From: CAYSLC01 sp964431545
GTDB taxonomy: Bacteria; Desulfobacterota; Desulfobacteria; Desulfobacterales; JAABSP01
Direction: 5' to 3'
DNA: 47,115 nt
NCBI GenBank assembly: GCA_964431545.1
Contig: CAYSLC010000013.1
Span: 1 to 47,115, forward strand
Part shown: one piece after another, positions 16,500-24,917 of the stretch
Position numbering within the stretch: the stretch's first letter is position 1
Layout of the letters: each line of letters starts with the position of its first letter
Made by a program: the position numbers and the translations under genes
Notes under the pieces: generated by a model
What the model was told of the DNA's origin: nothing
What the model saw: the letters and a program-made list of their open reading frames with translations, nothing else
Databases searched by the model: none

Positions 16500-17357
16500 A
16501 TGCCCAGACTGGAAGGAACCATCGGCTTCATCGGGGCCGGGAACATGGGGGAGGCGTTCGTCGGGGCGCTCACCGGCGCGGGGATCTTTCCCCCTTCGGC
16601 CGTCCGGGTGAACGATGTGAGCCGGGAGCGGCTGCGCCACCTGGAGGAGGCCTACGGCGTAACGGCGGCCGCCGGCAACGTCGAGGTCTTCCGGGAGGCG
16701 GACATCGTGGTCCTGGCGGTGAAGCCCCAGCAGATGGAGTCGGTCCTGTCGGAGATCGCCTCCCATGAAGCGTTCGCCGTGCCCCGGCGCAAGATCCTGA
16801 TCTCCATCGCGGCGGGGGTGACCCTGTCCCGGATCGAAGGGATCCTCTACACGAAGCTCGATCCCGAGTCCCGGCGCCGGCTGCCCCTGGTCCGGGTGAT
16901 GCCCAACACGCCGGCCCTGGTGCTGGCCGGGATGTCCGGCATGAGCGCCAACGCCAACGCCGGAGAGGAGGACCTGCTCATCACCCGGACCATCCTGGAG
17001 GCGATGGGCCGCGTCGTCGTCTTCGACGAGGCCAGCCTCGACGCGGTGACGGGGGTCTCCGGCTCCGGACCGGCCTACGTCTTCTATCTCATCGAGTCGA
17101 TGACCGAGGGCGGGGTGGCGGCCGGCCTGTCCAGGGAGGACGCCGAGGCCCTGACCCTTCAGACGGTCAAGGGGGCGGTGGCCCTCATGGAGGGGCGGGG
17201 GGAATCCCCCGACATCCTGCGGCGGAAGGTCACCTCTCCGGGCGGCACCACCGAGGCGGCCCTCAACGTCCTGGAGGGGGCGGAGGTCAAGCGGACGATC
17301 ATCGATGCCGTGGTGGCGGCGACCCGACGCGCCAGGGCACTGAGCAAGGGGGAGTGA
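16500..17357 (+). CDS. proC: Pyrroline-5-carboxylate reductase
   Basis: The 285-residue product catalyses the last step of proline synthesis, NAD(P)H reduction of pyrroline-5-carboxylate. It has the Rossmann motif GFIGAGNMGEAF, the AVKPQQ strand end and the family signature region PALVLAGMSGMSANANAG. The C-terminal dimer/active-site helix reads GVSGSGPAYVFYLIE, then TSPGGTTEAALNVLE. All expected segments are present and the length is normal. The next gene begins 4 bp after the stop. Confidence 0.95.
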   Translation: MPRLEGTIGFIGAGNMGEAFVGALTGAGIFPPSAVRVNDVSRERLRHLEEAYGVTAAAGNVEVFREADIVVLAVKPQQMESVLSEIASHEAFAVPRRKILISIAAGVTLSRIEGILYTKLDPESRRRLPLVRVMPNTPALVLAGMSGMSANANAGEEDLLITRTILEAMGRVVVFDEASLDAVTGVSGSGPAYVFYLIESMTEGGVAAGLSREDAEALTLQTVKGAVALMEGRGESPDILRRKVTSPGGTTEAALNVLEGAEVKRTIIDAVVAATRRARALSKGE

Positions 17358-17361
17358 GGCC

Positions 17362-17832
17362 ATGGACGAAAAGAGAAGGGGATGGGTCAATGGACGCAAT
17401 CTCTATCGGCTCGGGCGGCTCGGACTGGGGATCCTGTTTCTCTGGGCGAGCTGGGACAAGATCCTCCAGCCCCAGGCCTTCGCCGAGGCGGTGGGCAACT
17501 ATGACCTCCTGCCGCCGGCCCTGGTCCCGGCCGTGGCCCTCTTCCTCCCCTGGGTGGAAGCGGTCTGCGGACTGCTGCTGATCTCGGGCCGGGCGGTGAA
17601 GGGGAGCGCCGCCGTTGTTGACATCCTGATGATCATATTTACCTTGGCCTTCGTTATCAACTATTTCCGGGGCGTGGACATCGACTGCGGATGCTTCTCC
17701 CTGGCCGCCGAGGAGAAGCATGGCGAGTACGTCTATTACATTCTCCGGGATCTGGTGATTCTGGGGATCGGACTCTGGGTCCTCTACTATAAGATACGGA
17801 TGGATCGGTTCCCTTCGGCCCGGGGGGCTTGA
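17362..17832 (+). CDS. MauE/DoxX-family membrane protein
   Basis: The 156-residue protein has four hydrophobic segments and the MauE/DoxX layout: ILFLWASWDKILQPQAFAEAV, NYDLLP and a late IDCGCFS pair of cysteines facing a loop. MauE-type proteins are linked to disulfide or thiol chemistry in the envelope. That fits the dsbD-like gene starting 43 bp downstream and the thioredoxin lipoprotein after it. Its exact role is unknown. Confidence 0.82.
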   Translation: MDEKRRGWVNGRNLYRLGRLGLGILFLWASWDKILQPQAFAEAVGNYDLLPPALVPAVALFLPWVEAVCGLLLISGRAVKGSAAVVDILMIIFTLAFVINYFRGVDIDCGCFSLAAEEKHGEYVYYILRDLVILGIGLWVLYYKIRMDRFPSARGA

Positions 17833-17875
17833 GGGCCGATTGTCCGGAACGGGAAGCGGCGAAACGGGACGGCAC

Positions 17876-19756
17876 ATGGGACGGATGAAACGTTTGGGTC
17901 GGTGGGGACCGGCGGTGATGGGTCTGGCGCTGCTGCTCGCCCTTTCGGCCGGTGTCCGGGCGGAATCGGAGCCTTTCCGGATCGGGGCCGAGGCGATCCC
18001 CCCCTCCCTTTCGCCGGGGGAGAGCGGGGAGATCGCGGTCCGTTTTACCATCGCGCCGGGCCACTACCTCTACGCCCATCAGGTGGGGGTGACGCCGAAA
18101 CCGTCGCCGGACCTCTCCTTCGGAGAGCTGGAGAAACCCCGGGGGACCCGTAAGGAGGATCCCTACCTGGGCACCGTCTTCACCTACCAGGGCCGGGTGA
18201 CCCTCCGCCTGCCGGTCGAGGTGGAGCCGGGGGCCGATCCGGGACGGAGAACCGTCCCCCTGGCCGTCTCCTTCCAGGGCTGCACGGAGAAGGTCTGCTT
18301 CATGCCCGAGGAGCGGACGGTAAAAACGGCCCTGGCGGTCCCGGCCGAGGCCGGATCGAGGGAGCCGGATCCGTTCCGCCCCTTGACCGATACGGAGCCC
18401 TTGGTCCCCGCCGAGGAGCTGGGCGGTACTTCGGAGACCCCGACCCCAAGGCCGGCCTCCGGCCCGGGGGAGACCCGGGGGCCCATCCGCCGGATGGCCG
18501 AGCGGTTCGGCCTCCTGGGCGTTCTGGTGGGCGCCTTCTTCTGGGGGTTTCTGGCCAGCCTCACCCCCTGCGTCTACCCCATGATCCCGGTGACGGTGAG
18601 CGTGGTGGGGGCCGGCAGCGGGGGCCGGGTCTCCCGGGGGCTTTTCCTCTCCATCCTCTATGTGCTGGGCATGTCCCTCACCTATGCCGCCTTCGGGGTG
18701 GCGGCCGCCTGGACCGGGGGACTCTTCGGCGCCTATGCCGGGCACCCCGTGGTGCGGATTCTGGTGGCGGGGCTCTTTCTGATCCTGGCGCTGGGGATGT
18801 TCGACGTGGTCCATATCCAGATGCCGCGGTCCGTCTCCGCGCGGCTGGGCGGCGCAAAGGGCGCCGGGGCCGTCGGCGTCTTTCTCACCGGCATGGCCTC
18901 GGGCGCCGTGGTGGGGCCCTGCGTGGGGCCCATGCTGGTGGGGCTGCTGGTCTACATCGCCGCCCTGGGCAGTCACTGGCAGGGGTTTTTGATCATGTGG
19001 AGCTTCTCTTTGGGGATGGGGATGCTCTTTCTGGTCATCGGAACCTTCTCCGGGGCCGTCTCGGCGCTTCCCAGGTCGGGCGGCTGGATGGTCCGCCTCA
19101 AGCACGGATTCGGCTGGGTGATGCTGGCCCTGGCCCTCTACTATATCGCGCCCCTGCTCCACCAGCGGGTCCTCTTTCTTCTGCTCGGCGCTTTCCTCAT
19201 GGGCACCGGGGTCTTCCTCGGCGCCCTCGACCCTTTGAGGGCCGAGGCCGACCGGTGGCGGCGCCTGGCCAGAACCGCCGGGTTGGTGGTCCTGGTCCTG
19301 GGGGGCGGGTACGTGGCCCGGGTCGCAATGGAGCCCATGTACCCGCCGGCGGGTACCTCGGTGGTCGGCCCGGACGGCGGCGTCCCGTCGGCCGCCGCCA
19401 TCCGCTGGCTCCAAGATGAACCCGCGGCCCTGGCCCAGGCCCGGGCCCAAAGAAGGCCGGTGATGGTCGATTTCCGGGCCGACTGGTGCTCGGCCTGCCG
19501 CCGGATGGAGAAGGAGACCTTTCCGGACCCGGCGGTGGTCCGGGCCTCGAGGGCATTCGTCAACCTCAAGATCGACGGCACCGACCCCACCGATCCCCAG
19601 GTCCGGAGACTCCAGAAGAAGTACGGCGTGGTGGGGCTGCCCACCATCCTCTTCCTCGATGCCGGGGGCCGGGTCATCCCCGATCACCGGATTACCGAGT
19701 TCGTTCCCCCCCGCATCCTCCTGGAACGGATGGACGCGGCGGCCTCCGCGGGGTAG
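17876..19756 (+). CDS. dsbD: Thiol:disulfide interchange protein DsbD
   Basis: The product (about 626 residues) has a signal peptide (AVMGLALLLALSAGVRA) and an N-terminal immunoglobulin-like domain with its cysteine pair (GCTEKVC, about 135-141). Eight or so membrane segments follow, with the two redox cysteines in LTPCVYPMIPV and GAVVGPCVGPML. The C-terminal periplasmic thioredoxin domain has WCSAC (about 536-540). All six redox cysteines of the DsbD relay are present, so it should pass electrons from cytoplasmic thioredoxin to periplasmic substrates. A TTG at 17840 and ATG at 17885 are alternative starts. Confidence 0.93.
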   Translation: MGRMKRLGRWGPAVMGLALLLALSAGVRAESEPFRIGAEAIPPSLSPGESGEIAVRFTIAPGHYLYAHQVGVTPKPSPDLSFGELEKPRGTRKEDPYLGTVFTYQGRVTLRLPVEVEPGADPGRRTVPLAVSFQGCTEKVCFMPEERTVKTALAVPAEAGSREPDPFRPLTDTEPLVPAEELGGTSETPTPRPASGPGETRGPIRRMAERFGLLGVLVGAFFWGFLASLTPCVYPMIPVTVSVVGAGSGGRVSRGLFLSILYVLGMSLTYAAFGVAAAWTGGLFGAYAGHPVVRILVAGLFLILALGMFDVVHIQMPRSVSARLGGAKGAGAVGVFLTGMASGAVVGPCVGPMLVGLLVYIAALGSHWQGFLIMWSFSLGMGMLFLVIGTFSGAVSALPRSGGWMVRLKHGFGWVMLALALYYIAPLLHQRVLFLLLGAFLMGTGVFLGALDPLRAEADRWRRLARTAGLVVLVLGGGYVARVAMEPMYPPAGTSVVGPDGGVPSAAAIRWLQDEPAALAQARAQRRPVMVDFRADWCSACRRMEKETFPDPAVVRASRAFVNLKIDGTDPTDPQVRRLQKKYGVVGLPTILFLDAGGRVIPDHRITEFVPPRILLERMDAAASAG

Positions 19757-19888
19757 CCCGTCCCCTTCGGAGGAATGTTCCAAGGCGCGGGGCCGGCGGG
19801 CCGGGGAAAAAGCCTTTGCCTTTTCCGGGGTCGGCCGGTAGACTTTTTCGTACCACAGACGAATCCTGAATAATCGAGGACGTAAAAG

Positions 19889-20506
19889 ATGAAGCTGAAA
19901 ACCGTTTTTCCCATCGTGATGACGTTGATCGTATCGGCCGCCCTGGGCGGTTGTACCCCATCGGATTCGGAGGAGAAGCCCACCGCAGAAGCCGGGCCGG
20001 CGGGCGTGGCGCTCCCCTCCGGGGAGACCGAACCGGCCCCGGGGGCCGCGGAACCCCCGGCGGAGACCCCGCCCCCGTCAACCGGAACGGCCGATATCTC
20101 CGTCCCCGACCTGAAGCGGGTGGATGATGCCATCCAGTGGTTCGGATACGACGAGGGGGTCGAGATGGGCAAAAACCGGAACATGAAGGTCTTCATCAAC
20201 TTCTACGCGGACTGGTGCCGATACTGCAAGGAGATGGACCGAAAGACCTTCAAGGACCGGGCGGTCATCGACTATCTCAATGAAAACTTCATCGCCATCC
20301 GGGTCAATTCGGACAAGAGCCGGAAAACCGCCGCCGCCTTCGGAGTCCGGGCCCTGCCCGTCTCCTGGTTCGTGGCCGAGGACGGCGAGCGGATCGGGAA
20401 TCAGCCCGGCTACATCCCGGCGGAGACGATGCTCACCCTGCTCAAGTATATCGAGACCGACAGCTACAAGGAGATGAAGTTCACCGAATTCACGGAGAAG
20501 TCCTGA
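19889..20506 (+). CDS. Thioredoxin-fold lipoprotein
   Basis: The 205-residue product has a lipoprotein signal peptide with lipobox ALGGC (C22), a Pro/Glu-rich linker of about 45 residues and a thioredoxin domain with active site W109-C-R-Y-C113. The cis-proline is visible in VRALPVSWF. It resembles the DsbD gamma domain and SoxW-type thioredoxins. It is likely a membrane-tethered periplasmic reductant charged by the DsbD encoded 132 bp upstream. GAGGA lies eight bases before the ATG. Confidence 0.88.
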   Translation: MKLKTVFPIVMTLIVSAALGGCTPSDSEEKPTAEAGPAGVALPSGETEPAPGAAEPPAETPPPSTGTADISVPDLKRVDDAIQWFGYDEGVEMGKNRNMKVFINFYADWCRYCKEMDRKTFKDRAVIDYLNENFIAIRVNSDKSRKTAAAFGVRALPVSWFVAEDGERIGNQPGYIPAETMLTLLKYIETDSYKEMKFTEFTEKS

Positions 20507-20532
20507 CGGGGACGAGCCGTCCGGAGGGGCTC

Positions 20533-20811
20533 TCAGTAGCGGTCTTTGCTTCCGCGGGTCCGCATGAAGTAGCGCCGGCGGACCAGGCGGGCGGCCGTGG
20601 AGGCGATCACCGCCAGGCTGAGGAGGATCAGCAGGCCCGGCACCCAGATGTCGCCATGGTAGGCGGGGTTCTCCACGGCCACGGACACGCCGGCCAGGGC
20701 GAAGAGGATGATCAGGACCAGAAAGAGGATGACGACCAGGCAAGCCGCATCGGAGTCGTACCAGGGGACGATCATGTTTCGGAACACCGGGCTTTGGTCG
20801 TCGAGACGCAT
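20533..20811 (-). CDS. Small two-helix membrane protein
   Basis: The 92-residue product has two hydrophobic segments, about residues 23-46 (AACLVVILFLVLIILFALAG) and 57-73 (VPGLLILLSLAVIASTA). A basic C-terminus (RLVRRRYFMRTRGSK) is probably cytosolic. The family is not recognised. Its ATG overlaps the likely ATG of the divergent ChaN-like gene (20809-20812, CATG), an unusually tight divergent pair. No strong ribosome-binding site is visible. Confidence 0.6.
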   Translation of the reverse strand: MRLDDQSPVFRNMIVPWYDSDAACLVVILFLVLIILFALAGVSVAVENPAYHGDIWVPGLLILLSLAVIASTAARLVRRRYFMRTRGSKDRY

Positions 20812-21769
20812 GGTCGGTAGACTCTACGCGGAGGCGGGGAAAAAAGCAAGGCGCAACGGCAAGCGGCCCTCCGCTTTTCGGATACTCGCCCTGGGCCTCT
20901 TCATGCTGCTTTTCATGGGGTGTGCCATGGGTACCGGGTCACGAACCACCGGGGAAAGGGAGGCGGGAACCATCCGGAGGGGATCCACCGGAGCACCGGT
21001 CTCCTTTGAGGAGATGATGGACGAGGCCTCCGCGTCGCGGGTGGTCTACGTGGGGGAGCAGCACACCCATCCGGTCCACCACGACATCCAGCTCAAGGTG
21101 ATCCAGGACCTCCACCGCCGAGATCCCGATCTCGCCGTGGGCATGGAGATGTTTCCCTACACCTACCAGCCGGTCCTGGACCGCTGGTCCGCGGGGGCGC
21201 TTTCCGAGTCGGCGTTCCTGAAACAGACCCATTGGTACGCCAACTGGAAGTTCGATTTCGATCTCTACCGGGAGATCCTGACCTACATCCGGGAACACCG
21301 CATCCGTCTGGTGGGGCTCAACATCCCCTTCCACATCCCGGCCCTCATCGCCGTGGGGGGCCTCTCCAATCTGCCCCCCGACGACGCCAAACATATCCCC
21401 GGCCAGATTCGGACCGATGACCCGGAACACCGGGCCTACCTCAAAGGCGTCTATGAAAAACACAAGCCCATGCTCCGGGGGCGGGACGACTTCGAGGACT
21501 TTTACATGGCCCAGAACGTCTGGGAGGACGCCATGGCCGAGGCCGTGGCCGGAAACCTGGACGGGGGCCGCATGGCCGTCCTCGTGGGCAACGGCCACAT
21601 CATCAAGCGGTACGGGATTCCGGACCGGGCCTACGCCCGCACCGGCGCTCCCTACACCACCATCCTCCCCACCCCGGACCCGCCGGAGGACCCCGACGCC
21701 GCGGACTACATCTGGGTGACCCCGCCGTTGAAGCGGCCCCCGTTCCGGGGGATGCCGCCCTCGGAATAG
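20810..21769 (+). CDS. ChaN-like (DUF399) haem-binding-type lipoprotein
   Basis: The product (about 319 residues) has a hydrophobic leader ending in a lipobox-like LLFMGC and then a ChaN/DUF399 domain: VVYVGEQHTHPVHH, LAVGMEMFPYTYQPVLDRW, RLVGLNIPFHIPALIAVGGL, FYMAQNVWEDAMA and AVLVGNGHIIKRYGIP. ChaN of Campylobacter is an outer-membrane lipoprotein that binds haem cofacially, and the histidines here allow a similar role. The start is uncertain: no good ribosome-binding site precedes ATG 20810, and the frame extends upstream to 20708 across the opposite gene. Confidence 0.8.
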   Translation: MVGRLYAEAGKKARRNGKRPSAFRILALGLFMLLFMGCAMGTGSRTTGEREAGTIRRGSTGAPVSFEEMMDEASASRVVYVGEQHTHPVHHDIQLKVIQDLHRRDPDLAVGMEMFPYTYQPVLDRWSAGALSESAFLKQTHWYANWKFDFDLYREILTYIREHRIRLVGLNIPFHIPALIAVGGLSNLPPDDAKHIPGQIRTDDPEHRAYLKGVYEKHKPMLRGRDDFEDFYMAQNVWEDAMAEAVAGNLDGGRMAVLVGNGHIIKRYGIPDRAYARTGAPYTTILPTPDPPEDPDAADYIWVTPPLKRPPFRGMPPSE

Positions 21770-21893
21770 GCCTCCTGGGTCCGAAGAGAGGGTCCGCCCG
21801 GACCCGTTCCGCGTCGAGGATCTGCCGAGGGTCGACGCCCCGCCCCATAGCCGGTTGTTTTCCTTGGAGATCTCACCCCGGTTTTCCAAAAAA

Positions 21894-21909
21894 TCGCTAT
21901 ATGTTGAAT
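21894..21909. promoter_or_regulatory. NrdR box 1 upstream of nrdD
   Basis: The core CTATATGTTG at 21897-21906 fits the NrdR box consensus CwAtATaTwG at nine of ten positions. It lies just upstream of the -35 element of the nrdD promoter and 31 bp (three helical turns) from a second box. NrdR is the ATP/dATP-sensing repressor of ribonucleotide reductase genes. Confidence 0.8.
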
Positions 21910-21916
21910 TTTTTGT

Positions 21917-21945
21917 TTGACAGATAACAACATATAGCATTATCT
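21917..21945 (+). promoter_or_regulatory. Promoter of nrdD-nrdG
   Basis: A perfect -35 TTGACA at 21917-21922 and a -10-like TTATCT at 21940-21945 are separated by 17 bp. The second NrdR box fills most of the spacer, so NrdR binding would block RNA polymerase. Confidence 0.7.
21925..21940. promoter_or_regulatory. NrdR box 2 in the nrdD promoter spacer
   Basis: The core CAACATATAG at 21928-21937 fits the consensus CwAtATaTwG at nine of ten positions. Its start is exactly 31 bp from the start of box 1, so both face the same side of the helix, as in known paired NrdR sites. Confidence 0.8.
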
Positions 21946-22057
21946 AGGAGTCATCCAATGGGCGTCGCCCGGCGGAAAAATGCCCCTTTTCATCGCCGGA
22001 TCCGATCATGACATCCATACAACCCACACAACCTATTTCGGTTTGGAGGCGAGCGCA

Positions 22058-24148
22058 GTGTTCGAAGAGATCAAGAAGCGGGACGGAAGAGTCGTCGAGT
22101 TCGACGCCACCAAGATCACCAAGGCCATCGCCAAGGCCGGCCGGGCCACCGGCGAGTTCGAGGAGCGGGAGGCCAAGAAGCTGACCCTCCGGGTCCTCAC
22201 CCTGGCCCATGACCTCCGCCTGGGGCCGATCCCCGAGGTGGAGGAGATCCAGGATATCGTGGAGCGGGTGCTGCTGGACACCCCCTACTACAAGACCGCC
22301 AAGGCGTACATCCTCTACCGGGAGCAGCACGCCCAGATCCGGAACATCGCCACCCGGGCCAACGTCGACCTGGTGGACAGCTACATCCGGAAGCTCGACT
22401 GGAAGATCCGGGAGAACTCCAACATGTGCTACTCCCTCCAGGGGCTTAACAACTACATCTCCTCGGACGTCACCTCCGAGTACTGGCTCAACCGGATCTA
22501 CCCCCCGGAGATCCGGGAGGCCCACAAGGGCGGCGACCTCCACCTCCACGACCTGAGCCTGCTCTCCGTCTACTGCGTGGGGTGGGACTTGAAGGATTTG
22601 CTGAGACAGGGATTCAAGGGGGTGGAAGGAAAGGTGGAGAGCGCCCCGGCCAAGCACCTCCGGTCTGCCCTGGGTCAGGTGGTCAACTTTTTCTATACGT
22701 TGCAGGGAGAGGCGGCCGGAGCCCAGGCCATCTCCAACTTCGACACCCTTCTGGCGCCCTTCATCCGGTTCGACGAACTCAATTACAAGGAGGTCAAGCA
22801 GGCGATCCAGGAGTTCGTCTTCAACATCAACATTCCCACCCGGGTGGGATTCCAGACCCCCTTCACCAACATCACCCTCGACCTCTACGTGCCCGGCACC
22901 CTCAAGGACCATCCGGTGATCATCGGCGGCAGGGATCGGCGGGAGACCTACGGCGACTTCCAGGCGGAGATGGACATCTTCAACCGGGCGTTCGCCGAGG
23001 TGATGATGGAGGGGGACGCCCGGGGCCGGGTCTTCACCTTCCCCATCCCCACCTACAACATCACCGCCGACTTCGACTGGGACAATCCCAACCTGGACAC
23101 GGTGTGGCGGATGACCGGAAAGTACGGGATCCCCTACTTCTCCAACTTCGTCAACTCGGACATGTCGCCGGAGGACGCCCGGTCCATGTGCTGCCGGCTC
23201 CGGCTCGACAACCGGGAACTCCTCAAGCGGGGCGGCGGGCTGTTCGGGGCCAACCCCCTCACCGGCTCCATCGGGGTGGTGACCATCAATCTGCCCCGGA
23301 TCGGATACCTGGCGGACACGGAGAAGGACTTCTTCGACCGGCTGGAGCGGATGCTCGGCCTGGCCAAGGAGAGCCTGGGGATCAAGCGGAAGATCCTGGA
23401 GACCTTCACGGAAAAGAACCTCTACCCCTATTCCAAGTTCTACCTGCGGGAGATCAAGGAGGGATCGGGGCTCTACTGGAAGAACCACTTCTCCACCTTC
23501 GGCATCATCGGCATGAACGAGGCGTGCCTCAACTTTCTGGGGGAGGAGATCACCGGCCCCAACGGGCAGGCCTTCGCCCTGCGGGTGATGGATTTCATCC
23601 GGGATCGGATCACCGTGATGCAGGAGGAGACCGGCGACATCTTCAATCTGGAGGCGACCCCGGCCGAGGGGACCTCCTACCGGCTGGCCATGCTCGACAA
23701 GAAGCGGTATCCCGATATCCTCTCCGCCAACGAGGCGGCGTGCGAGGCCGGGGAGGATCCCTACTACACCAACTCCACCCAGCTTCCGGTCAACTACACC
23801 GACGACATCTACGAGACCCTTCGGCTCCAGGACGGTCTCCAGACCAAATACACCGGCGGCACCGTCCTCCACATCTACCTGGGCGAGCAGGTGGAGGACA
23901 TCTCGACGGTCAAGGCCCTGATCCGGAAGATCGCCGGCGGGTTCAAGCTGCCCTACTTCACCCTCACCCCCACCTTCAGCGTCTGCCAGGTCCACGGCTA
24001 CATCAAGGGGAAGCAGGAGACGTGTCCCCACTGCGGGGGGGAGACGGAGGTCTACTCCCGGGTGGTGGGGTATTTGCGGCCGGTGAAGCAGTGGAACGAC
24101 GGGAAACAGGCGGAGTTCGGCAGGCGAAGAACCTTCCGGGTGGCCTGA
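22058..24148 (+). CDS. nrdD: Anaerobic (class III) ribonucleoside-triphosphate reductase
   Basis: The 696-residue glycyl-radical enzyme reduces ribonucleotides to deoxyribonucleotides without oxygen. It begins with an ATP-cone allosteric domain (KKRDGRVVEFDATKITKAIA, about 5-95). The large barrel contains MCYSLQGLNNYISSD, FNINIPTRVGFQTPF and ETGDIFNLEATPAEGTSY. The C-terminal zinc site (SVCQVHG, CPHC) is followed by the glycyl-radical loop RVVGYLRP. GTG 22058 was chosen because GGAGG lies eight bases upstream and the ATP-cone starts at once. An ATG at 21980 lacks a site and would add an unrelated 26 residues. nrdG follows 22 bp downstream. Confidence 0.93.
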   Translation: MFEEIKKRDGRVVEFDATKITKAIAKAGRATGEFEEREAKKLTLRVLTLAHDLRLGPIPEVEEIQDIVERVLLDTPYYKTAKAYILYREQHAQIRNIATRANVDLVDSYIRKLDWKIRENSNMCYSLQGLNNYISSDVTSEYWLNRIYPPEIREAHKGGDLHLHDLSLLSVYCVGWDLKDLLRQGFKGVEGKVESAPAKHLRSALGQVVNFFYTLQGEAAGAQAISNFDTLLAPFIRFDELNYKEVKQAIQEFVFNINIPTRVGFQTPFTNITLDLYVPGTLKDHPVIIGGRDRRETYGDFQAEMDIFNRAFAEVMMEGDARGRVFTFPIPTYNITADFDWDNPNLDTVWRMTGKYGIPYFSNFVNSDMSPEDARSMCCRLRLDNRELLKRGGGLFGANPLTGSIGVVTINLPRIGYLADTEKDFFDRLERMLGLAKESLGIKRKILETFTEKNLYPYSKFYLREIKEGSGLYWKNHFSTFGIIGMNEACLNFLGEEITGPNGQAFALRVMDFIRDRITVMQEETGDIFNLEATPAEGTSYRLAMLDKKRYPDILSANEAACEAGEDPYYTNSTQLPVNYTDDIYETLRLQDGLQTKYTGGTVLHIYLGEQVEDISTVKALIRKIAGGFKLPYFTLTPTFSVCQVHGYIKGKQETCPHCGGETEVYSRVVGYLRPVKQWNDGKQAEFGRRRTFRVA

Positions 24149-24170
24149 TCCGCGAAACTAAGGAGAAAAC

Positions 24171-24888
24171 ATGGTTTTCGGCGGACTCCAGAAACAGTCG
24201 CTCATCGATTTCCCCGGAAAGGTGAGCTGCGTGCTCTTTCTTTCCGGGTGCAATTTCGACTGCCCGTACTGCCACAATCCGTCCTTGGCAAGGGGCTTTT
24301 CGGAGTGTCCCCACCGGGAGGAGGAGGGGGCGGTCTTCGAGTTCCTGGAACAGCGAAAGGGGTTTCTGGACGGGGTGGTGATCTCCGGCGGGGAGCCCAC
24401 CCTCCAGAAGGATCTCGTGGATCTGTGCGGGCGGATCAAGGGGATGGGGTACCCGGTCAAGGTGGACACCAACGGAAGCCGGCCCCGGGTGATCGCCGGC
24501 CTCATCAAAAAGGGGCTGGTCGATTACATCGCCATGGACATCAAGACNNNNNNNNNNCATCAAGACCGACCCTTTCTCCTACGCGCCCCTCATTCAGAAG
24601 GAGTGCCGGCCCCGGGACCTGCTCGACAGCATCGACATCATCATGACCTCGGGGCTCCCCTACGAGTTCAAGACCACCTGCATCCGGGCCCTGGTGGACG
24701 ATGAGGTGGTGGAGAACATCTGCATGCTCATCCAGGGGGCCCGGCTCTACGCCCTCCAGCAGTTCCATTCCGTCGACGTCCTCCACCCCGAATTCTTCCG
24801 GGACCCGTCCGGCCTGTTCGAGGATGCCGATCTTCAACGGTTCAAGAGGATCGCCGATCCCCACGTGGAGCGGTGCATCGTGCGGTAG
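24171..24888 (+). CDS. nrdG: Anaerobic ribonucleotide reductase activating protein (interrupted by assembly gap)
   Basis: This radical-SAM activase generates the glycyl radical on NrdD. The first part has the cluster motif C27-x3-C31-x2-C34 (GCNFDCPYC) and the SAM-binding GGEPTLQ. Ten N at 24548-24557 break the frame. The sequence before the gap ends in CATCAAGAC and the sequence after it starts with the same nine bases. Collapsing the overlap gives AMDIKTDPFSY and a continuous frame to the TAG at 24886-24888, a product of about 232 residues. The gene is therefore probably intact. It shares the NrdR-controlled nrdD promoter. Confidence 0.88.
24548..24557. other. Scaffold gap of 10 N inside nrdG
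   Basis: The bases at 24539-24547 and 24558-24566 are identical (CATCAAGAC), so the flanking contigs overlap rather than being separated. Removing the N run and one copy (19 bases) restores the reading frame. Confidence 0.9.
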
Positions 24889-24917
24889 GCTTTCAAAGCG
24901 GGGGGGGCGGCGTTTCC

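Noticed and set aside
19757..19888. Terminator between dsbD and the thioredoxin lipoprotein gene
   Set aside because: Only imperfect hairpins without a T tract; read-through is more likely given the shared role.
21944..24031. 695-residue open frame antisense to nrdD
   Set aside because: Shadow of a conserved gene; no recognisable domain.
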